From: Enterobacter sp. Cy-643
Lineage (GTDB): Bacteria > Pseudomonadota > Gammaproteobacteria > Enterobacterales > Enterobacteriaceae
Assembly (NCBI RefSeq): GCF_011752815.1
Contig: NZ_VWWV01000001.1
Span: forward strand, 806,001-870,000
Reading direction: 5' to 3'
Length of the DNA: 64,000 nucleotides
The first letter of the stretch is position 1. Each line of letters starts with the position of its first letter. Below the pieces are notes generated by a model. The model was not told where the DNA came from and searched no databases. It was given only the letters and a program-made list of their open reading frames with translations. Shown here piece after piece: positions 1 to 9,558 of the stretch. The translations under genes and the position numbers were made by a program.

Positions 1-970
1 CGTGGAACGGGTCGGCCTCAACCAGCGTGCCGGTGAAAATCTGGCTCATGTCGTAGTCGCGCCCGAGCCGGGATGCTTCATGGAATTTCATCTGCAGCGG
101 GGCGTCAAACAGCATTGTTTTGCCTTCTACCTGGGCAATATACTCCTGCAGCTTGTCCACCTCGTGAGACCAATATTCCGCCACGATAAACAGCGGCGTT
201 TCCGCCACGTCCTGGACGTGCTCAATCCACTCTTTATAAAACCAGGCCGGGATGTGTTTGACGGCATCGAGCCGGAAGCCGTTGCACTGCGTCTGGGCCA
301 TCACCCAGCGCGCCCAGTATTTAAGCTCTTCGGTCACCGCATGGTTGCGGAAGTCGATATTGGCGCCCATCAGATAATCGAAATTCCCCAGCTCGTCGTC
401 CACCTGGTCGTTCCAGCCGTCGCCGGTGTAGTCATTGACGATTTTGAAGATGCCGTCTTCATCGGGGTTTTCAATATGATCCACGCCGCTGAAGCATTTG
501 TAGTCCCAGACAAACTGCGAGTATTGCCCGGCACGGGCGGGGAAGGTGTAGCGGGTCCAGGCCTCGCAGTCGATAACCTCAGGCGAGATATCGTTGCGGT
601 TATCGGCGTTAACCCTGTTGACGCGGATGCGTTCTTTTTCGTCGGCGCCCATTTTATGATTGACGACAACGTCCAGCAGGACCGAAACATGGTTATCCCG
701 CAGGGCTTTTATGGCCGCCAGCAGCTGTGTTTTATCCCCATATTTGGTGGCGATGCTACCTTTCTGGTCAAACTCACCGAGGTCAAAGAGATCGTAACTG
801 TCGTAGCCAACCGAATAGCCGCCCGCGCTGCCTTTATACGCCGGGGGAAGCCAGACCATGTTGATACCAATGTCGCTGAGGCTGGCCGCACGGTCGGCCA
901 CTTCTGACCAGAGCGTTCCGTCGCCGGGGGAATACCAGTGAAAAAACTGTAACAGGGTGGGGTTCGTCAT
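1..970 (-). CDS. amyA: Cytoplasmic alpha-amylase, 5' part (runs off the window)
   Basis: AmyA hydrolyses internal alpha-1,4 bonds of maltodextrins and starch in the cytoplasm (GH13 family). Translating the minus strand from the ATG at 970 gives 323 residues, about two thirds of the roughly 495 usual. They begin [19 protein letters not shown] and match E. coli AmyA closely. Visible GH13 landmarks are DVVVNHK (region I), GFRLDAVKH (region II, with the nucleophile Asp) and FIVAEYW (region III, with the acid Glu). There is no signal peptide. The gene lies beyond fliT in the same order and orientation as in E. coli. The 3' end is outside the window. Confidence 0.96.
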   Translation of the reverse strand, partial: MTNPTLLQFFHWYSPGDGTLWSEVADRAASLSDIGINMVWLPPAYKGSAGGYSVGYDSYDLFDLGEFDQKGSIATKYGDKTQLLAAIKALRDNHVSVLLDVVVNHKMGADEKERIRVNRVNADNRNDISPEVIDCEAWTRYTFPARAGQYSQFVWDYKCFSGVDHIENPDEDGIFKIVNDYTGDGWNDQVDDELGNFDYLMGANIDFRNHAVTEELKYWARWVMAQTQCNGFRLDAVKHIPAWFYKEWIEHVQDVAETPLFIVAEYWSHEVDKLQEYIAQVEGKTMLFDAPLQMKFHEASRLGRDYDMSQIFTGTLVEADPFH

Positions 971-1039
971 CTTGTCCGTGCTCCAGAAGTCATTTAGCTG
1001 ACCTCTGGAGTATGGAATAAGAATCGAAATACGGCAGGT

Positions 1040-1402
1040 TTACTGGTTCAGATCGCTCGGTGTTAACACGTTGCCGGAGAGAAAACCGTAGGTGTTGTTT
1101 AGCGATTTCTGACGGCCACTCTGGTCAATCAGGTCGCGAAGCTCGCTCAGGCGGCTGTTAAGCAGCCCTTTGATCTGATTTTCGTTGGCGAGAATCATAT
1201 CAAGCAGCGCCTTCGCTTCTTCCTGACTTCTTTGGCTGGACTGCGCAATCGGGTTATTGGCAATCGCTTCTACCAGTTGAACGTATTTCACTTCTTGTTC
1301 TATCAGCTCATCCCATTGTCCAGAGTGAGCAAGGTCAAGCATGGTTTGGCTGAGCGCATGCAGGGCATACCACTCATTGAGGGATGAGATGAAATCATTC
1401 AT
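1040..1402 (-). CDS. fliT: Flagellar export chaperone FliT
   Basis: FliT is the export chaperone for the cap protein FliD and, when free, binds FlhD4C2 and lowers class 2 flagellar gene expression. The product is 120 residues starting MNDFISSLNEWY, helical and acidic, of the usual size for the family (about 121). A longer reading from 1450 is possible, but the ATG at 1402 is preferred because it overlaps the fliS stop as TGATG, a translational coupling typical of fliDST. Sequence identity to E. coli FliT is moderate, as is normal for this fast-evolving chaperone. It is the last gene of the fliDST operon. Confidence 0.93.
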   Translation of the reverse strand: MNDFISSLNEWYALHALSQTMLDLAHSGQWDELIEQEVKYVQLVEAIANNPIAQSSQRSQEEAKALLDMILANENQIKGLLNSRLSELRDLIDQSGRQKSLNNTYGFLSGNVLTPSDLNQ

Positions 1403-1812
1403 CAGATAGCATCCTGAAGTGTAGAGGGAGAGGGGCCGATTTGTTTCCATGCATCTGCAATATTGGTGAGCAATCGCTCTACTTCGCTAATCGCTTCTGC
1501 ATCGTTGCGCAAATTAGCGTGCAGGAGGCGCCTCACCATATAGTCATAAAGATTCGCAAGGTTACCAGGCAGTTCCCCTCCGATATCCATATTCAGTCCT
1601 GCTTTTAGTCCATTATCAATGATATTAATGGCTTTGGAGAGCGCCTCTCCCTTTTGCGGCATTTGCCCCTGTTCAAGGAACAGACGTGCCCGAACCAGGG
1701 CACTGAGTGCCCCATCGAACAACATCACCACGAGCTGGTGTGGACTGGCACTCATGACGGCGCTTTCCAGACCGACCTGTTGATAGGCTTGTACACCAGA
1801 ACTCTTGTACAT
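1402..1812 (-). CDS. fliS: Flagellin export chaperone FliS
   Basis: FliS binds the C-terminal D0 segment of newly made flagellin, prevents premature polymerisation and delivers it to the type III export gate. The 136 residues equal the E. coli length and start MYKSSGVQAYQQVGLESAV. The HQLVVMLFDGAL segment and the following helical bundle are characteristic of the family. The gene starts nine bases after fliD and its stop overlaps the fliT start. Expression is from the sigma-28 promoter upstream of fliD. Confidence 0.97.
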   Translation of the reverse strand: MYKSSGVQAYQQVGLESAVMSASPHQLVVMLFDGALSALVRARLFLEQGQMPQKGEALSKAINIIDNGLKAGLNMDIGGELPGNLANLYDYMVRRLLHANLRNDAEAISEVERLLTNIADAWKQIGPSPSTLQDAI

Positions 1813-1821
1813 ATTAAATCC

Positions 1822-3243
1822 TTAGCTTTTGTTGAATTGCTGCGCCAGATAGTTCCCCATGTTGGTCATCGAGCTTACAAGGCTTGCCAGTGAGGTAAAC
1901 TGCGTCTTGTAGCGCGCCATCGTGGCGTCAATGCTGTCACTCATCGCCTGTCTGCGATCGCCAATCGTTTTCAGCGTACTGTTGATGCCATCTTGGGCAT
2001 TTTTAATCACGCCGGAGTTGATTGAGCTGGTGCTCAACATGTTGTTCAGCTTCGTATCTAACTGGGTCGCGAAACCGGTGGTTTTACCGTCGCCGGCAAA
2101 GTAGTTGATCACGCCCTGCGGGTTATCGGTCAGCGCCTGGGTCAGCTTAGTATCGTCCACTTTTAGCTGGCTTGAGCCGTCCGGAGCCAGCACCGGATCC
2201 TGGGTGATACCCAACTGAGCCATGATCGCGTAGCTGCCGCTTTGAACGTTGGTCAGCATGCTGCGCACGTCTGCCTGGATACCACGTACGGTGCTATCAC
2301 CTACCAGGGCGCCGTTGCTGCCGTCCTGGGCCGTACCGGGATCAACTTTTACATATTTGGTAACGGTAGCAATTGTGGACTGCAATGCGTTGTAGGCTTT
2401 AACCCAGTCGGTAATCACTTTTTTGCTGGCGTCGGTCGAACGCGTGACGCTCAGCGTTTCGTCGGCGGTGCTCTTCGCCTTCAGGTTAAAGGTCACGCCC
2501 GGAATCGCATCCGAAATTGAGTTAATTTGGCGCTCAATATCAACCCCGTTCACCGTCATCTGTGCATTCTGTGATGGCGTTTGTACCGTTAACGCGCCAG
2601 TTTTGCTGGTTGAGTCATAGCCAATCAGCGCCTGCAGCTTGTCATCCCCGGTCACGGTAATGGTCATATCAGACTGCGTGCCTGTGGTCTTTGAAGACAC
2701 CATCAGGCGATAGTCGCCGTCGTTAGCTTTTACCACTGAGGCAGACACGTTGCCGTTAGCGGCGTTAATTGCTTTGGCGATACCGTTTAACGAGGTATCT
2801 GAATCAGACAGCGTCACCGTCAGCGGCGTTTTTGTGCCCGGCTGAGTAATGGTCACGGTACGCGTGCCGCCGGTTGTATTCCCCTGTTGCGCCGTGTTAC
2901 TGGCGATGCTGCCCGTCGTCAGCATTTGGGCTTTAGCAACCTGTTTTACGTTAACCGTGTAATCGCCAAGCAGCGCATCACTGGTCGTCGTGGCGCTGAA
3001 CGCCGTATTGGTGCTGCTCACGGAAGTAGAAAGCAGGGCACCGGATTTTGTCAGCGCTGCAGTGGCGGTTTCGAGGCTGGACAACGCATTCTTCAACTGG
3101 CCAAAGGCACTAAACTGAGCTTGATAAGTTTTTGTCTGCGTATCAAAGATGTTTAGCTTTGTCTGTTCTGCCGTGTAAAGCTTATCGTAAGTGTCCTGGA
3201 GATTCAGGGAAGTGCCTGCTCCAAGGCTAGAGATCGATGCCAT
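1822..3243 (-). CDS. fliD: Flagellar filament capping protein FliD
   Basis: FliD (HAP2) forms the pentameric cap at the filament tip and promotes insertion of flagellin subunits. The product has 473 residues (E. coli 468) and starts MASISSLGAGTSLNLQDTYD. The N-terminal coiled-coil region (about 1-100) and the C-terminal coiled coil (about 400-470, ending NMGNYLAQQFNKS) bracket the variable Thr/Ser-rich central domains. It is the first gene of fliDST, transcribed divergently from fliC, with its own sigma-28 promoter about 37 bp upstream. Confidence 0.97.
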   Translation of the reverse strand: MASISSLGAGTSLNLQDTYDKLYTAEQTKLNIFDTQTKTYQAQFSAFGQLKNALSSLETATAALTKSGALLSTSVSSTNTAFSATTTSDALLGDYTVNVKQVAKAQMLTTGSIASNTAQQGNTTGGTRTVTITQPGTKTPLTVTLSDSDTSLNGIAKAINAANGNVSASVVKANDGDYRLMVSSKTTGTQSDMTITVTGDDKLQALIGYDSTSKTGALTVQTPSQNAQMTVNGVDIERQINSISDAIPGVTFNLKAKSTADETLSVTRSTDASKKVITDWVKAYNALQSTIATVTKYVKVDPGTAQDGSNGALVGDSTVRGIQADVRSMLTNVQSGSYAIMAQLGITQDPVLAPDGSSQLKVDDTKLTQALTDNPQGVINYFAGDGKTTGFATQLDTKLNNMLSTSSINSGVIKNAQDGINSTLKTIGDRRQAMSDSIDATMARYKTQFTSLASLVSSMTNMGNYLAQQFNKS

Positions 3244-3279
3244 TGATGTCTTCCTTTAAGTCGCTGGTGGTTTCACTAC

Positions 3280-3306
3280 TTATCGGCGGACTTCTCGAAA
3301 AGTTTA
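3280..3306 (-). promoter_or_regulatory. Sigma-28 (FliA) promoter of fliDST
   Basis: Reading the minus strand, TAAACTTT (3306-3299), an 11-bp spacer and GCCGATAA (3287-3280) match the sigma-28 consensus TAAAGTTT-N11-GCCGATAA at nearly every position. The fliD start follows at 3243. This makes fliDST a class 3 transcript, as in other enterobacteria. An FlhDC-dependent class 2 promoter may also exist but was not identified. Confidence 0.9.
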
Positions 3307-3556
3307 CTCCCGCGTAAAAAAAATAATCAGCCGAATAGCCGGGTGGGAATCCGCCTTATAAGTCGATTGTGGGATAAAGGTTCTTCATTAATAGAGTAGC
3401 GGGTTTGCCTTAAGTCGCCTGGCAGGAAATATTTTGTGGGGCGTATTTTGATATACGTTATTACGGTTAAATCTTCACGTAAGTAAAACCAAAAAGAATA
3501 TATCCACTTTAATTTTCTTTTTATTCAGTTAGTTAAAAATTTTTTATGATTAATTC

Positions 3557-3583
3557 TAAAGTTGGAACAGAGGGCGTCGATAA
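3557..3583 (+). promoter_or_regulatory. Sigma-28 (FliA) promoter of fliC
   Basis: TAAAGTTG (3557-3564), an 11-bp spacer and GTCGATAA (3576-3583) fit the sigma-28 consensus with one mismatch in each box. The flagellin ATG lies at 3657, preceded by AAGGAATTAATACT as ribosome-binding site. The 5' leader is therefore about 65 nt. The rest of the 3244-3656 intergenic space is AT-rich and shows no gene. Confidence 0.9.
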
Positions 3584-3656
3584 CCTTGTTGACGGTGAGA
3601 GACGCCGTGAGTGTTAGGCACCGAACCTAAACCCAATTTTTTAAGGAATTAATACT

Positions 3657-4490
3657 ATGTCCGTAATCAATACTAACCTGCTGTCCCTGACTACTCAGAA
3701 CAACCTGAACAAATCTCAGTCTTCTCTGGGTACTGCTATCGAGCGTCTGTCTTCCGGTCTGCGTATCAACAGCGCTAAAGACGATGCTGCTGGTCAGGCG
3801 ATTGCTAACCGTATGACTTCTCAGATCAAAGGGATGACTCAGGCTGGCCGTAACGCCAACGACGGTATCTCTCTGGTTCAGACCGCAGAAGGCAACCTGA
3901 ACGAAATCAACACCAACTTACAGCGTATCCGTGAGCTGGCTACCCAGGCTGCAAACGACACTAACGGCACCAGCGACCTGACCTCCATCAACACTGAAAT
4001 CACTCAGCGTCTGTCTGAAATCGACCGTATCGCCGGTGGTGCAAACTTCAACGGTAAAAACCTGCTGGACGGTTCTGCTACCTCTCTGAAAATTCAGGTT
4101 GGTGCGGGTACTTCTGCTAACGACGTTATCACTATCGACAGCACCGCGCTGATCAACGCTAAATCTGCGTCCCTGAGCAGCGGTCTGGCTGGCAACATCA
4201 CCGATAACTCCTCAGCACAGGCTGTTATCAACGCTGCAGCAGCTGCAATCGACAAAGTTGATACCGCTCGTTCTAACATGGGTGCGATTCAGAACCGTTT
4301 CGAATCTACCATCAACAACCTGAACAACTCTATCAACAACCTGTCTGCTGCTCAGTCCCGTATCCAGGATGCTGACTACGCGACCGAAGTATCCAACATG
4401 AGCCGTGCGCAGATCCTGCAGCAGGCTGGTACTTCTGTACTGTCCCAGGCAAACCAGGTTCCACAGTCTATGCTGTCCCTGCTGCGTTAA
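3657..4490 (+). CDS. fliC: Flagellin, short form
   Basis: FliC is the filament subunit. The product has 277 residues, much shorter than E. coli K-12 FliC (498). The conserved N-terminal D0/D1 region (MSVINTNLLSLTTQNN..., about 1-140) and C-terminal D1/D0 region (about 190-277, ending QSMLSLLR) are complete. Only a short linker remains between them, so the exposed D2/D3 domains are essentially absent. Codon use is highly biased (AAC, CTG, GGT, CGT), as expected of a very highly expressed gene. Its neighbours downstream encode glycosylation functions, so the filament surface is probably modified by sugars on D1 or the short loop. The start is supported by the Shine-Dalgarno sequence and the sigma-28 promoter. 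Confidence 0.98.
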   Translation: MSVINTNLLSLTTQNNLNKSQSSLGTAIERLSSGLRINSAKDDAAGQAIANRMTSQIKGMTQAGRNANDGISLVQTAEGNLNEINTNLQRIRELATQAANDTNGTSDLTSINTEITQRLSEIDRIAGGANFNGKNLLDGSATSLKIQVGAGTSANDVITIDSTALINAKSASLSSGLAGNITDNSSAQAVINAAAAAIDKVDTARSNMGAIQNRFESTINNLNNSINNLSAAQSRIQDADYATEVSNMSRAQILQQAGTSVLSQANQVPQSMLSLLR

Positions 4491-4510
4491 TTTCGCAGAA
4501 AAGTACAAAA

Positions 4511-4540
4511 AAGGTTGCTGGAAACAGCAGCCTTTTTTTG
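4511..4540 (+). terminator. Rho-independent terminator of fliC
   Basis: GGTTGCTG, loop GAAA, CAGCAGCC, then a run of seven T residues. It sits 20 bp after the flagellin stop codon and separates fliC from the glycosylation genes. Confidence 0.92.
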
Positions 4541-4660
4541 TTTTATACCCGGGCAAACGCAGCGGCAGGGCGGTTCTCAATATGGCGGAAAGGCCACTAA
4601 TTTCGGTTTTGTTCACGCCATTATGCTGACGGGGCGGATGCTAGCATTTCACTCATCCTG

Positions 4661-6103
4661 ATGATGAGGAAAAACAGGGCAACATTATCAATGAATACCT
4701 TCGAGCGTACCCGGTTAATGCCGCAGCTTTATCGTGATGTTTACACGAGTACCCTATATTTGCCGGAAGCTGATGCCTTCCCCGCCCATCTGGTGGCTGA
4801 GGTGCTTACTTTTCACAGCACGGATATCGTCGCGCTTGAAGAAAAAATTAATGCGGCACAAACGGGTTATCCCCCGGAGCAGGAGAGGGCGCTGAAGTTG
4901 CTGATGCGTGCCATTATTCTTGCTAACGGGGCGTTGAACAACCCGATGCCCTTTGAGGCTGAAAAAGCCCAGGCCGTCACGCAGTGGGTGGTTGAGGCGC
5001 TGCAGCTGAGCCAAAATAAAAACTTCCTGATTGCTGCCGTCCAGATTCTGTTTCGCATTAATGAAGTCAATTCCGCCGTCTTCCTGATTTCCAATAATCT
5101 CTCCGAGCTGGAAAACGAGCAGGTCGCGCTGAAAATTTTACTGCTGATCTGCCTGATGGAAGACGATTACAATCAGGCTTACGTGGTGATTCAACAGCTT
5201 ACCTCGAACTCAGATTTGATTGGCGAAGATCCGCTGACGCTGGTGATGGTGGTTTGCGCTATTTATAAACTCGGCGGCATACCTGACTCCTTTATTGATT
5301 TTCGCCCGCTGGCCAACCCGGGCAGGCAGGCGGATACGTCGCGCTACCGCTGGCTGATACACCCGACCCAAAACGGTAAAACCACGGCGGTGATTGGCTG
5401 CGATAAGGCTTATTTCTACGAGCACGGCGTGCCGCTGCTGCTGTCAATTTACGACACCAACCGCGACAGCCTAAACGTGCATTTTCATATTTATAACAGC
5501 GACAGCCAGCTGGAAACCGACGTAGCCAGCCTGCGCAATGCGTTCCCTGAACTGGCTATTTCCCACAGCAGCGAAATTTTCATCCCGAGCAAAAATCACA
5601 AAGTGCATTACGCCAGCCGCCGGCTCGCGTTTATGCCTCACGCGCTGGAGAAATTCCACGGCCCGCTCCTGATGCTTGACGCAGACAGCCTGGTGATTGG
5701 CTCGCTTCCCCCGCTGTTGGACTCGCTGAATCATAAAGAACTGACGATTGCCTGGCGGGACGCTGCTCCGTTCTGGGAAGAATTTAAGGCCAGTTTCATC
5801 TACACCGAGGGCGGTGAACTGGCGAAGACGTACTTTGCCCGGGTGGCGAACTTTATCGATGGCAACCTGGCAAGCGGCAATGCCGAACTGTTTCTGGGGC
5901 AGATTGGCCTGGCCTGTGCCCTGCATGAACTTAGCGCGGTAGAGCAAATGGCCGTTGGCCGGGAGCCGCTGGCGCAAGTGTCCGATGCCGGTTGTTCAGA
6001 TAACGCCTTTAGCTGGGCCTTTATTCAGGATTCCGTTCACCGCGACAGATGGCAGCAACATAAAACCGCGCTGCGCGAGAAGTATCGCGCCCTGGTTGAG
6101 TGA
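4661..6103 (+). CDS. Putative glycosyltransferase, flagellin-modification locus
   Basis: The 480-residue protein has a largely helical N-terminal half (about 1-240) and a C-terminal half resembling nucleotide-sugar glycosyltransferases of the GT8/GT-A type. It contains VIGCDKAYFYEHGVPLLLSI, HFHIYNSDSQ and LLMLDADSLVIGSLPPLL, where DAD is the likely metal-binding DXD motif. It lacks a signal peptide and membrane segments, so it should act in the cytoplasm, where flagellins are glycosylated before export. It follows the fliC terminator and is 37 bp from the next modification gene. Starts at 4661, 4664 and 4691 are all possible and none has a strong ribosome-binding site. The sugar and acceptor are unknown; flagellin as target is inferred from position. 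Confidence 0.72.
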   Translation: MMRKNRATLSMNTFERTRLMPQLYRDVYTSTLYLPEADAFPAHLVAEVLTFHSTDIVALEEKINAAQTGYPPEQERALKLLMRAIILANGALNNPMPFEAEKAQAVTQWVVEALQLSQNKNFLIAAVQILFRINEVNSAVFLISNNLSELENEQVALKILLLICLMEDDYNQAYVVIQQLTSNSDLIGEDPLTLVMVVCAIYKLGGIPDSFIDFRPLANPGRQADTSRYRWLIHPTQNGKTTAVIGCDKAYFYEHGVPLLLSIYDTNRDSLNVHFHIYNSDSQLETDVASLRNAFPELAISHSSEIFIPSKNHKVHYASRRLAFMPHALEKFHGPLLMLDADSLVIGSLPPLLDSLNHKELTIAWRDAAPFWEEFKASFIYTEGGELAKTYFARVANFIDGNLASGNAELFLGQIGLACALHELSAVEQMAVGREPLAQVSDAGCSDNAFSWAFIQDSVHRDRWQQHKTALREKYRALVE

Positions 6104-6140
6104 AAAGACATAACTAATTGAAAATAATGGACAGCAAAAA

Positions 6141-9100
6141 GTGAGTCAGTCATACCCGGATCATCGAATGTCGCCCGTGGCAATGCAGAGCGCCGCGCAG
6201 CTTAACCATCTTGCTACGGTGGCGCCTTCGCACGCTCGTATTCTCGATATTGGCTGTGGAGAAGCGAAGGGGATCGTGACCCACGCGCTGGCCTGGCCTG
6301 AAAGCGTAGCCATCGGGATTGATATTGATGAGGCGGGCATTGCCAGCGGCCAGCGCTATGTTCAGGCGCTGGGGCTTGCTAACGTCGAGCTTTTTTGTGC
6401 CGGGCTGGGCGATATCCTTGCTATTGAAGGCGGGGCGTTTGATTACATCATAATTGGCGGCGTGTTTTCTCTGCTTGCCGGGGAGGAGCGAGCCGCGCTG
6501 CTGCAATGGTGCCGCCAGAATTTGTCAACCTCTGGGGTGATTGCGCTGCAATGGCATACTTTACCCGGCGAACATCATGCTGCTGGGCTGCGGCAGATTG
6601 TTCAATCCCATGTCGTGCAGTCCGGTGCGCAGGATGTGGAGGCGCAGCTCGAGGCTGCTCGGGCGAAACTGGCCCTCTTGCTCGCTGAGTTGCCGGCCGG
6701 TGAACTGAAACTGAAAGTTGCAGAGGCGCAGAATGAGAGCGATCTCTGCCTGACACTTCGCTATCTCGGTCAGCCCGCTGAGCCGCTGGACTTTAGCCAT
6801 TTCTGTACTCTGATAGACGAATATGGCCTGCGCTATGTCGGGGACATAGTCCCGCAATATGAACTGCCGCTGCATTATGGCGATGACATTGAGGCGGCCT
6901 GCCGCGAGTTTACCGGGCAGCCCAGGGCGGTTAACCAACAGCACCTTGATGACATGCTCGGGCGTTCTCAACGCTTTAGTCTGCTAAGTGCTGCGGGAGG
7001 TGACAATATCCCTTCACTGCCGGATCTAAGCCTCCTGGAGACGTTTCACTGGTCGGGTAACTTCCGGCGCATGGTGAATGAAAAAGGGCAGGCCGTGACC
7101 GCCCATATTAATGGCCAGGGCGAAGTGGTTATTCATGGGGATCCCATTACCCTGCGGGTGCTTGATCTGCTGGGAGCGGCCTGGCCGCTAAGCCTCAGCG
7201 TCGAGCAGTTAGTGTTTAACGCACGTACTCCTGGGCTGTCTGCTGATGTTCGTGAGCAGGTTCTGGCCGTGTTGACCTCGCTTTATGTGAAACAGCTTCC
7301 GGGACTTTACTGGAGTACTTCCCCTGGAGCCTACAATCAGGATGTTTCACCGTCTCTCAGGGCGACGGTTAACCCGCTGGCGCTGGTATTAGAGGAAAAC
7401 AAAGCCGTCACCGTGCGTAATCACTGGGGTGAGTCTTGTACGCTCACCGCCGAGGAATGGCGCTATCTGGCCGGGGATATGCTCGGAACGGATGAAGCTT
7501 CCTGGGGCTGCTTTATCTCTCTGCGGCTGAAAGGCGCGTTGAGCGGTTCGCCGCAGGCGTGGAAAAAACACTATCAGCGCTTCCTGCTGGAGGGCAATCC
7601 AGACTACCTTGCGGATTTGCTCGACAGCCTGCTGTTGCTGAGCGTTTCAGTCGAGCAAGGCGGGCTGTTGGCCACCGGAACAGCGCATGAACCGCAGAAG
7701 ACGGCGAAGAAGGGCAGCGACGCGCTTTATAACGACGTTAACCGACTGATCGTCGCCAGAAAACCGGAGCAGGCCAAAGCGCTGGCCGGTCAGCTTTTAC
7801 TCGCTCATCCGGATGATGTTTCGGCGCTGCGCAGTTATTCGCGCTGCTGTATTCTGACCGGCGATACCGAAGAGGCCTTATCCACCCTGTGCCGCATGAT
7901 GGGGCACTATTTCTCCAGCCAGGAAATTTTTTACGATCTGGCGATCGTCTTCCAGAAACTGAAAACGTTCGTTCCCGCCACTAAAATTCTCCATGCGCTG
8001 CTTCGTTTAGCCCCGAACAACGCTGAATACTGGCATGTTCTGGCCGCTATCTATCACCACAGCGGTGAGATTGTCATGGCAGAAAAATGCTGCCGGGAAT
8101 CTTTGCGTACCCGCAAGCCAGACCCCAAGTATCTGGCGATGATGGGGGTGATTTTAAGTGACAACCAGCAGCTGGAAGAGGCGCGCTATTTCCTTGAGAA
8201 AGCGCAGCAGCTGGATAGCCATAACCTCGACTATTTTACCAGCCTGCTGTTCGTGATGACGCATGACGCTAAGGTTGATGCCCGGACGCTATTCGAGAAG
8301 CATCGTGAATATGGCCGAATTGTGGATAAGTGGGCGGCTAAAACCGGTCTTCGCCTGAGCTTTAAAGGTGAGAAAAACCCCGAGAAGAAACTGCGCGTGG
8401 GCTTTGTGTCCGGGGATTTGCGTCATCATCCGGTCAGCCAATTCTTGCTTCCGTTCTGGGATGGACTGAACCGCGACCGTTTCGAACTGGTGGGCTACAG
8501 CGCATCGTTTGCTAAAGACGAAATGACCGAGTATCTGAAAGCAGGCGCGGTGCTATGGCGCGAGGTTTACGCGCTGGATGACGTTGAACTGGCGCGCCAG
8601 ATCAACGAAGACCGGATTGATATCCTCTTTGATCTGTCTGGCCACACGACCCTTAACCGGCTGCCCGCTTTCGCCTTGCGTCCGGCACCGGTACAAATTT
8701 CATGGATTGGCTACCCCGGCACAACGGGGCTGAGCACCATGGACTACCGCGTGTTAATGCATACCCAGCGTGAACCCGCAGGGCTTGAGCAGCAGCTGAC
8801 CGAAAACATTATGTTTATCGAAATGCGGAAAGTCTTTGAACCTCATGCTGACAGCCCGCCGGTGAATACGCTGCCAGCGTTGCGTAATGGCTATATCACT
8901 TTTGGCAGCTTCAACCGCCCGAAAAAAATCAATGACGAGGTGCTGCGCGTCTGGGCGACGATTCTGGCGCGCTACCCTGAATCGAAACTGGTCATTGGCT
9001 TTATGGTCGATGAAAAAATGATTGAGACACTCACTGAGAAACTGGTGAGTTACGGCGCTCAGGCCTCTCAGCTGAGCTTCAGGCGCCGGGCTGGACTTAT

Positions 9101-9494
9101 CGAGTACCTTTCCTACCACCACGAAATCGACATTCTGTTGGATGCCTTTCCGTACACGGGTGGTACCACAAGCAACCATGGCTGTTGGATGGGCGTACCA
9201 ACGCTGACCCTGTGCGGTGCAACCATGGCGGGCCGGCAGGGCGTAGATATTATGCGCTCTTACGGGCTGGAACAGTTTGTTGCTTTCAGTGAAGAAGATT
9301 ACATCAGCAAGGCCATCGGCTGGCGAGAGCACTTCGATGAGCTGAATGAAATCCGCGTGGGAATGCGCGACAAGATCCCAACGGAGAATGAGAGCGGATT
9401 TAACGTGGCTGGAACGTTTGAACAGGCTTTACAGGAAGCCTGGCGTATTTACTGCGCGGGTGAAACGGCTCGTACTTTTACCGTTTTAGAGTGA
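6141..9494 (+). CDS. Methyltransferase-TPR-OGT (GT41) fusion protein, probable flagellin O-glycosyltransferase
   Basis: This 1117-residue multidomain protein has three recognisable parts. Residues about 25-150 form a class I SAM methyltransferase (ARILDIGCGEAKG, GIDIDEAG). Residues about 220-500 resemble the regulatory domain often attached to such methyltransferases. After tetratricopeptide-like repeats (about 530-720, e.g. YWHVLAAIYHHSGEIVMAEKC), residues about 740-1100 form an O-GlcNAc-transferase/SPINDLY type GT41 domain, with LRVGFVSGDLRHHPVSQFLL, DILFDLSGHT, QISWIGYPGTTG, TFGSFNRPKKI and DAFPYTGGTTSNHGCW. The start is GTG at 6141; a later ATG at 6168 is an alternative. The protein probably glycosylates Ser/Thr of flagellin and may methylate the glycan or protein. 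The activities are inferred from family and context. Confidence 0.85.
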   Translation: MSQSYPDHRMSPVAMQSAAQLNHLATVAPSHARILDIGCGEAKGIVTHALAWPESVAIGIDIDEAGIASGQRYVQALGLANVELFCAGLGDILAIEGGAFDYIIIGGVFSLLAGEERAALLQWCRQNLSTSGVIALQWHTLPGEHHAAGLRQIVQSHVVQSGAQDVEAQLEAARAKLALLLAELPAGELKLKVAEAQNESDLCLTLRYLGQPAEPLDFSHFCTLIDEYGLRYVGDIVPQYELPLHYGDDIEAACREFTGQPRAVNQQHLDDMLGRSQRFSLLSAAGGDNIPSLPDLSLLETFHWSGNFRRMVNEKGQAVTAHINGQGEVVIHGDPITLRVLDLLGAAWPLSLSVEQLVFNARTPGLSADVREQVLAVLTSLYVKQLPGLYWSTSPGAYNQDVSPSLRATVNPLALVLEENKAVTVRNHWGESCTLTAEEWRYLAGDMLGTDEASWGCFISLRLKGALSGSPQAWKKHYQRFLLEGNPDYLADLLDSLLLLSVSVEQGGLLATGTAHEPQKTAKKGSDALYNDVNRLIVARKPEQAKALAGQLLLAHPDDVSALRSYSRCCILTGDTEEALSTLCRMMGHYFSSQEIFYDLAIVFQKLKTFVPATKILHALLRLAPNNAEYWHVLAAIYHHSGEIVMAEKCCRESLRTRKPDPKYLAMMGVILSDNQQLEEARYFLEKAQQLDSHNLDYFTSLLFVMTHDAKVDARTLFEKHREYGRIVDKWAAKTGLRLSFKGEKNPEKKLRVGFVSGDLRHHPVSQFLLPFWDGLNRDRFELVGYSASFAKDEMTEYLKAGAVLWREVYALDDVELARQINEDRIDILFDLSGHTTLNRLPAFALRPAPVQISWIGYPGTTGLSTMDYRVLMHTQREPAGLEQQLTENIMFIEMRKVFEPHADSPPVNTLPALRNGYITFGSFNRPKKINDEVLRVWATILARYPESKLVIGFMVDEKMIETLTEKLVSYGAQASQLSFRRRAGLIEYLSYHHEIDILLDAFPYTGGTTSNHGCWMGVPTLTLCGATMAGRQGVDIMRSYGLEQFVAFSEEDYISKAIGWREHFDELNEIRVGMRDKIPTENESGFNVAGTFEQALQEAWRIYCAGETARTFTVLE

Positions 9495-9558
9495 GATGTC
9501 TGCGGCGGATGTAAAACCGCTAGCAACACTTTGCGTGAACGCTATTAAGAGGTGTTCT

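Noticed and set aside
2-907. Long plus-strand open frame over amyA
   Set aside because: It is the antisense shadow of amyA; the minus-strand reading matches alpha-amylase throughout, while this frame resembles no family.
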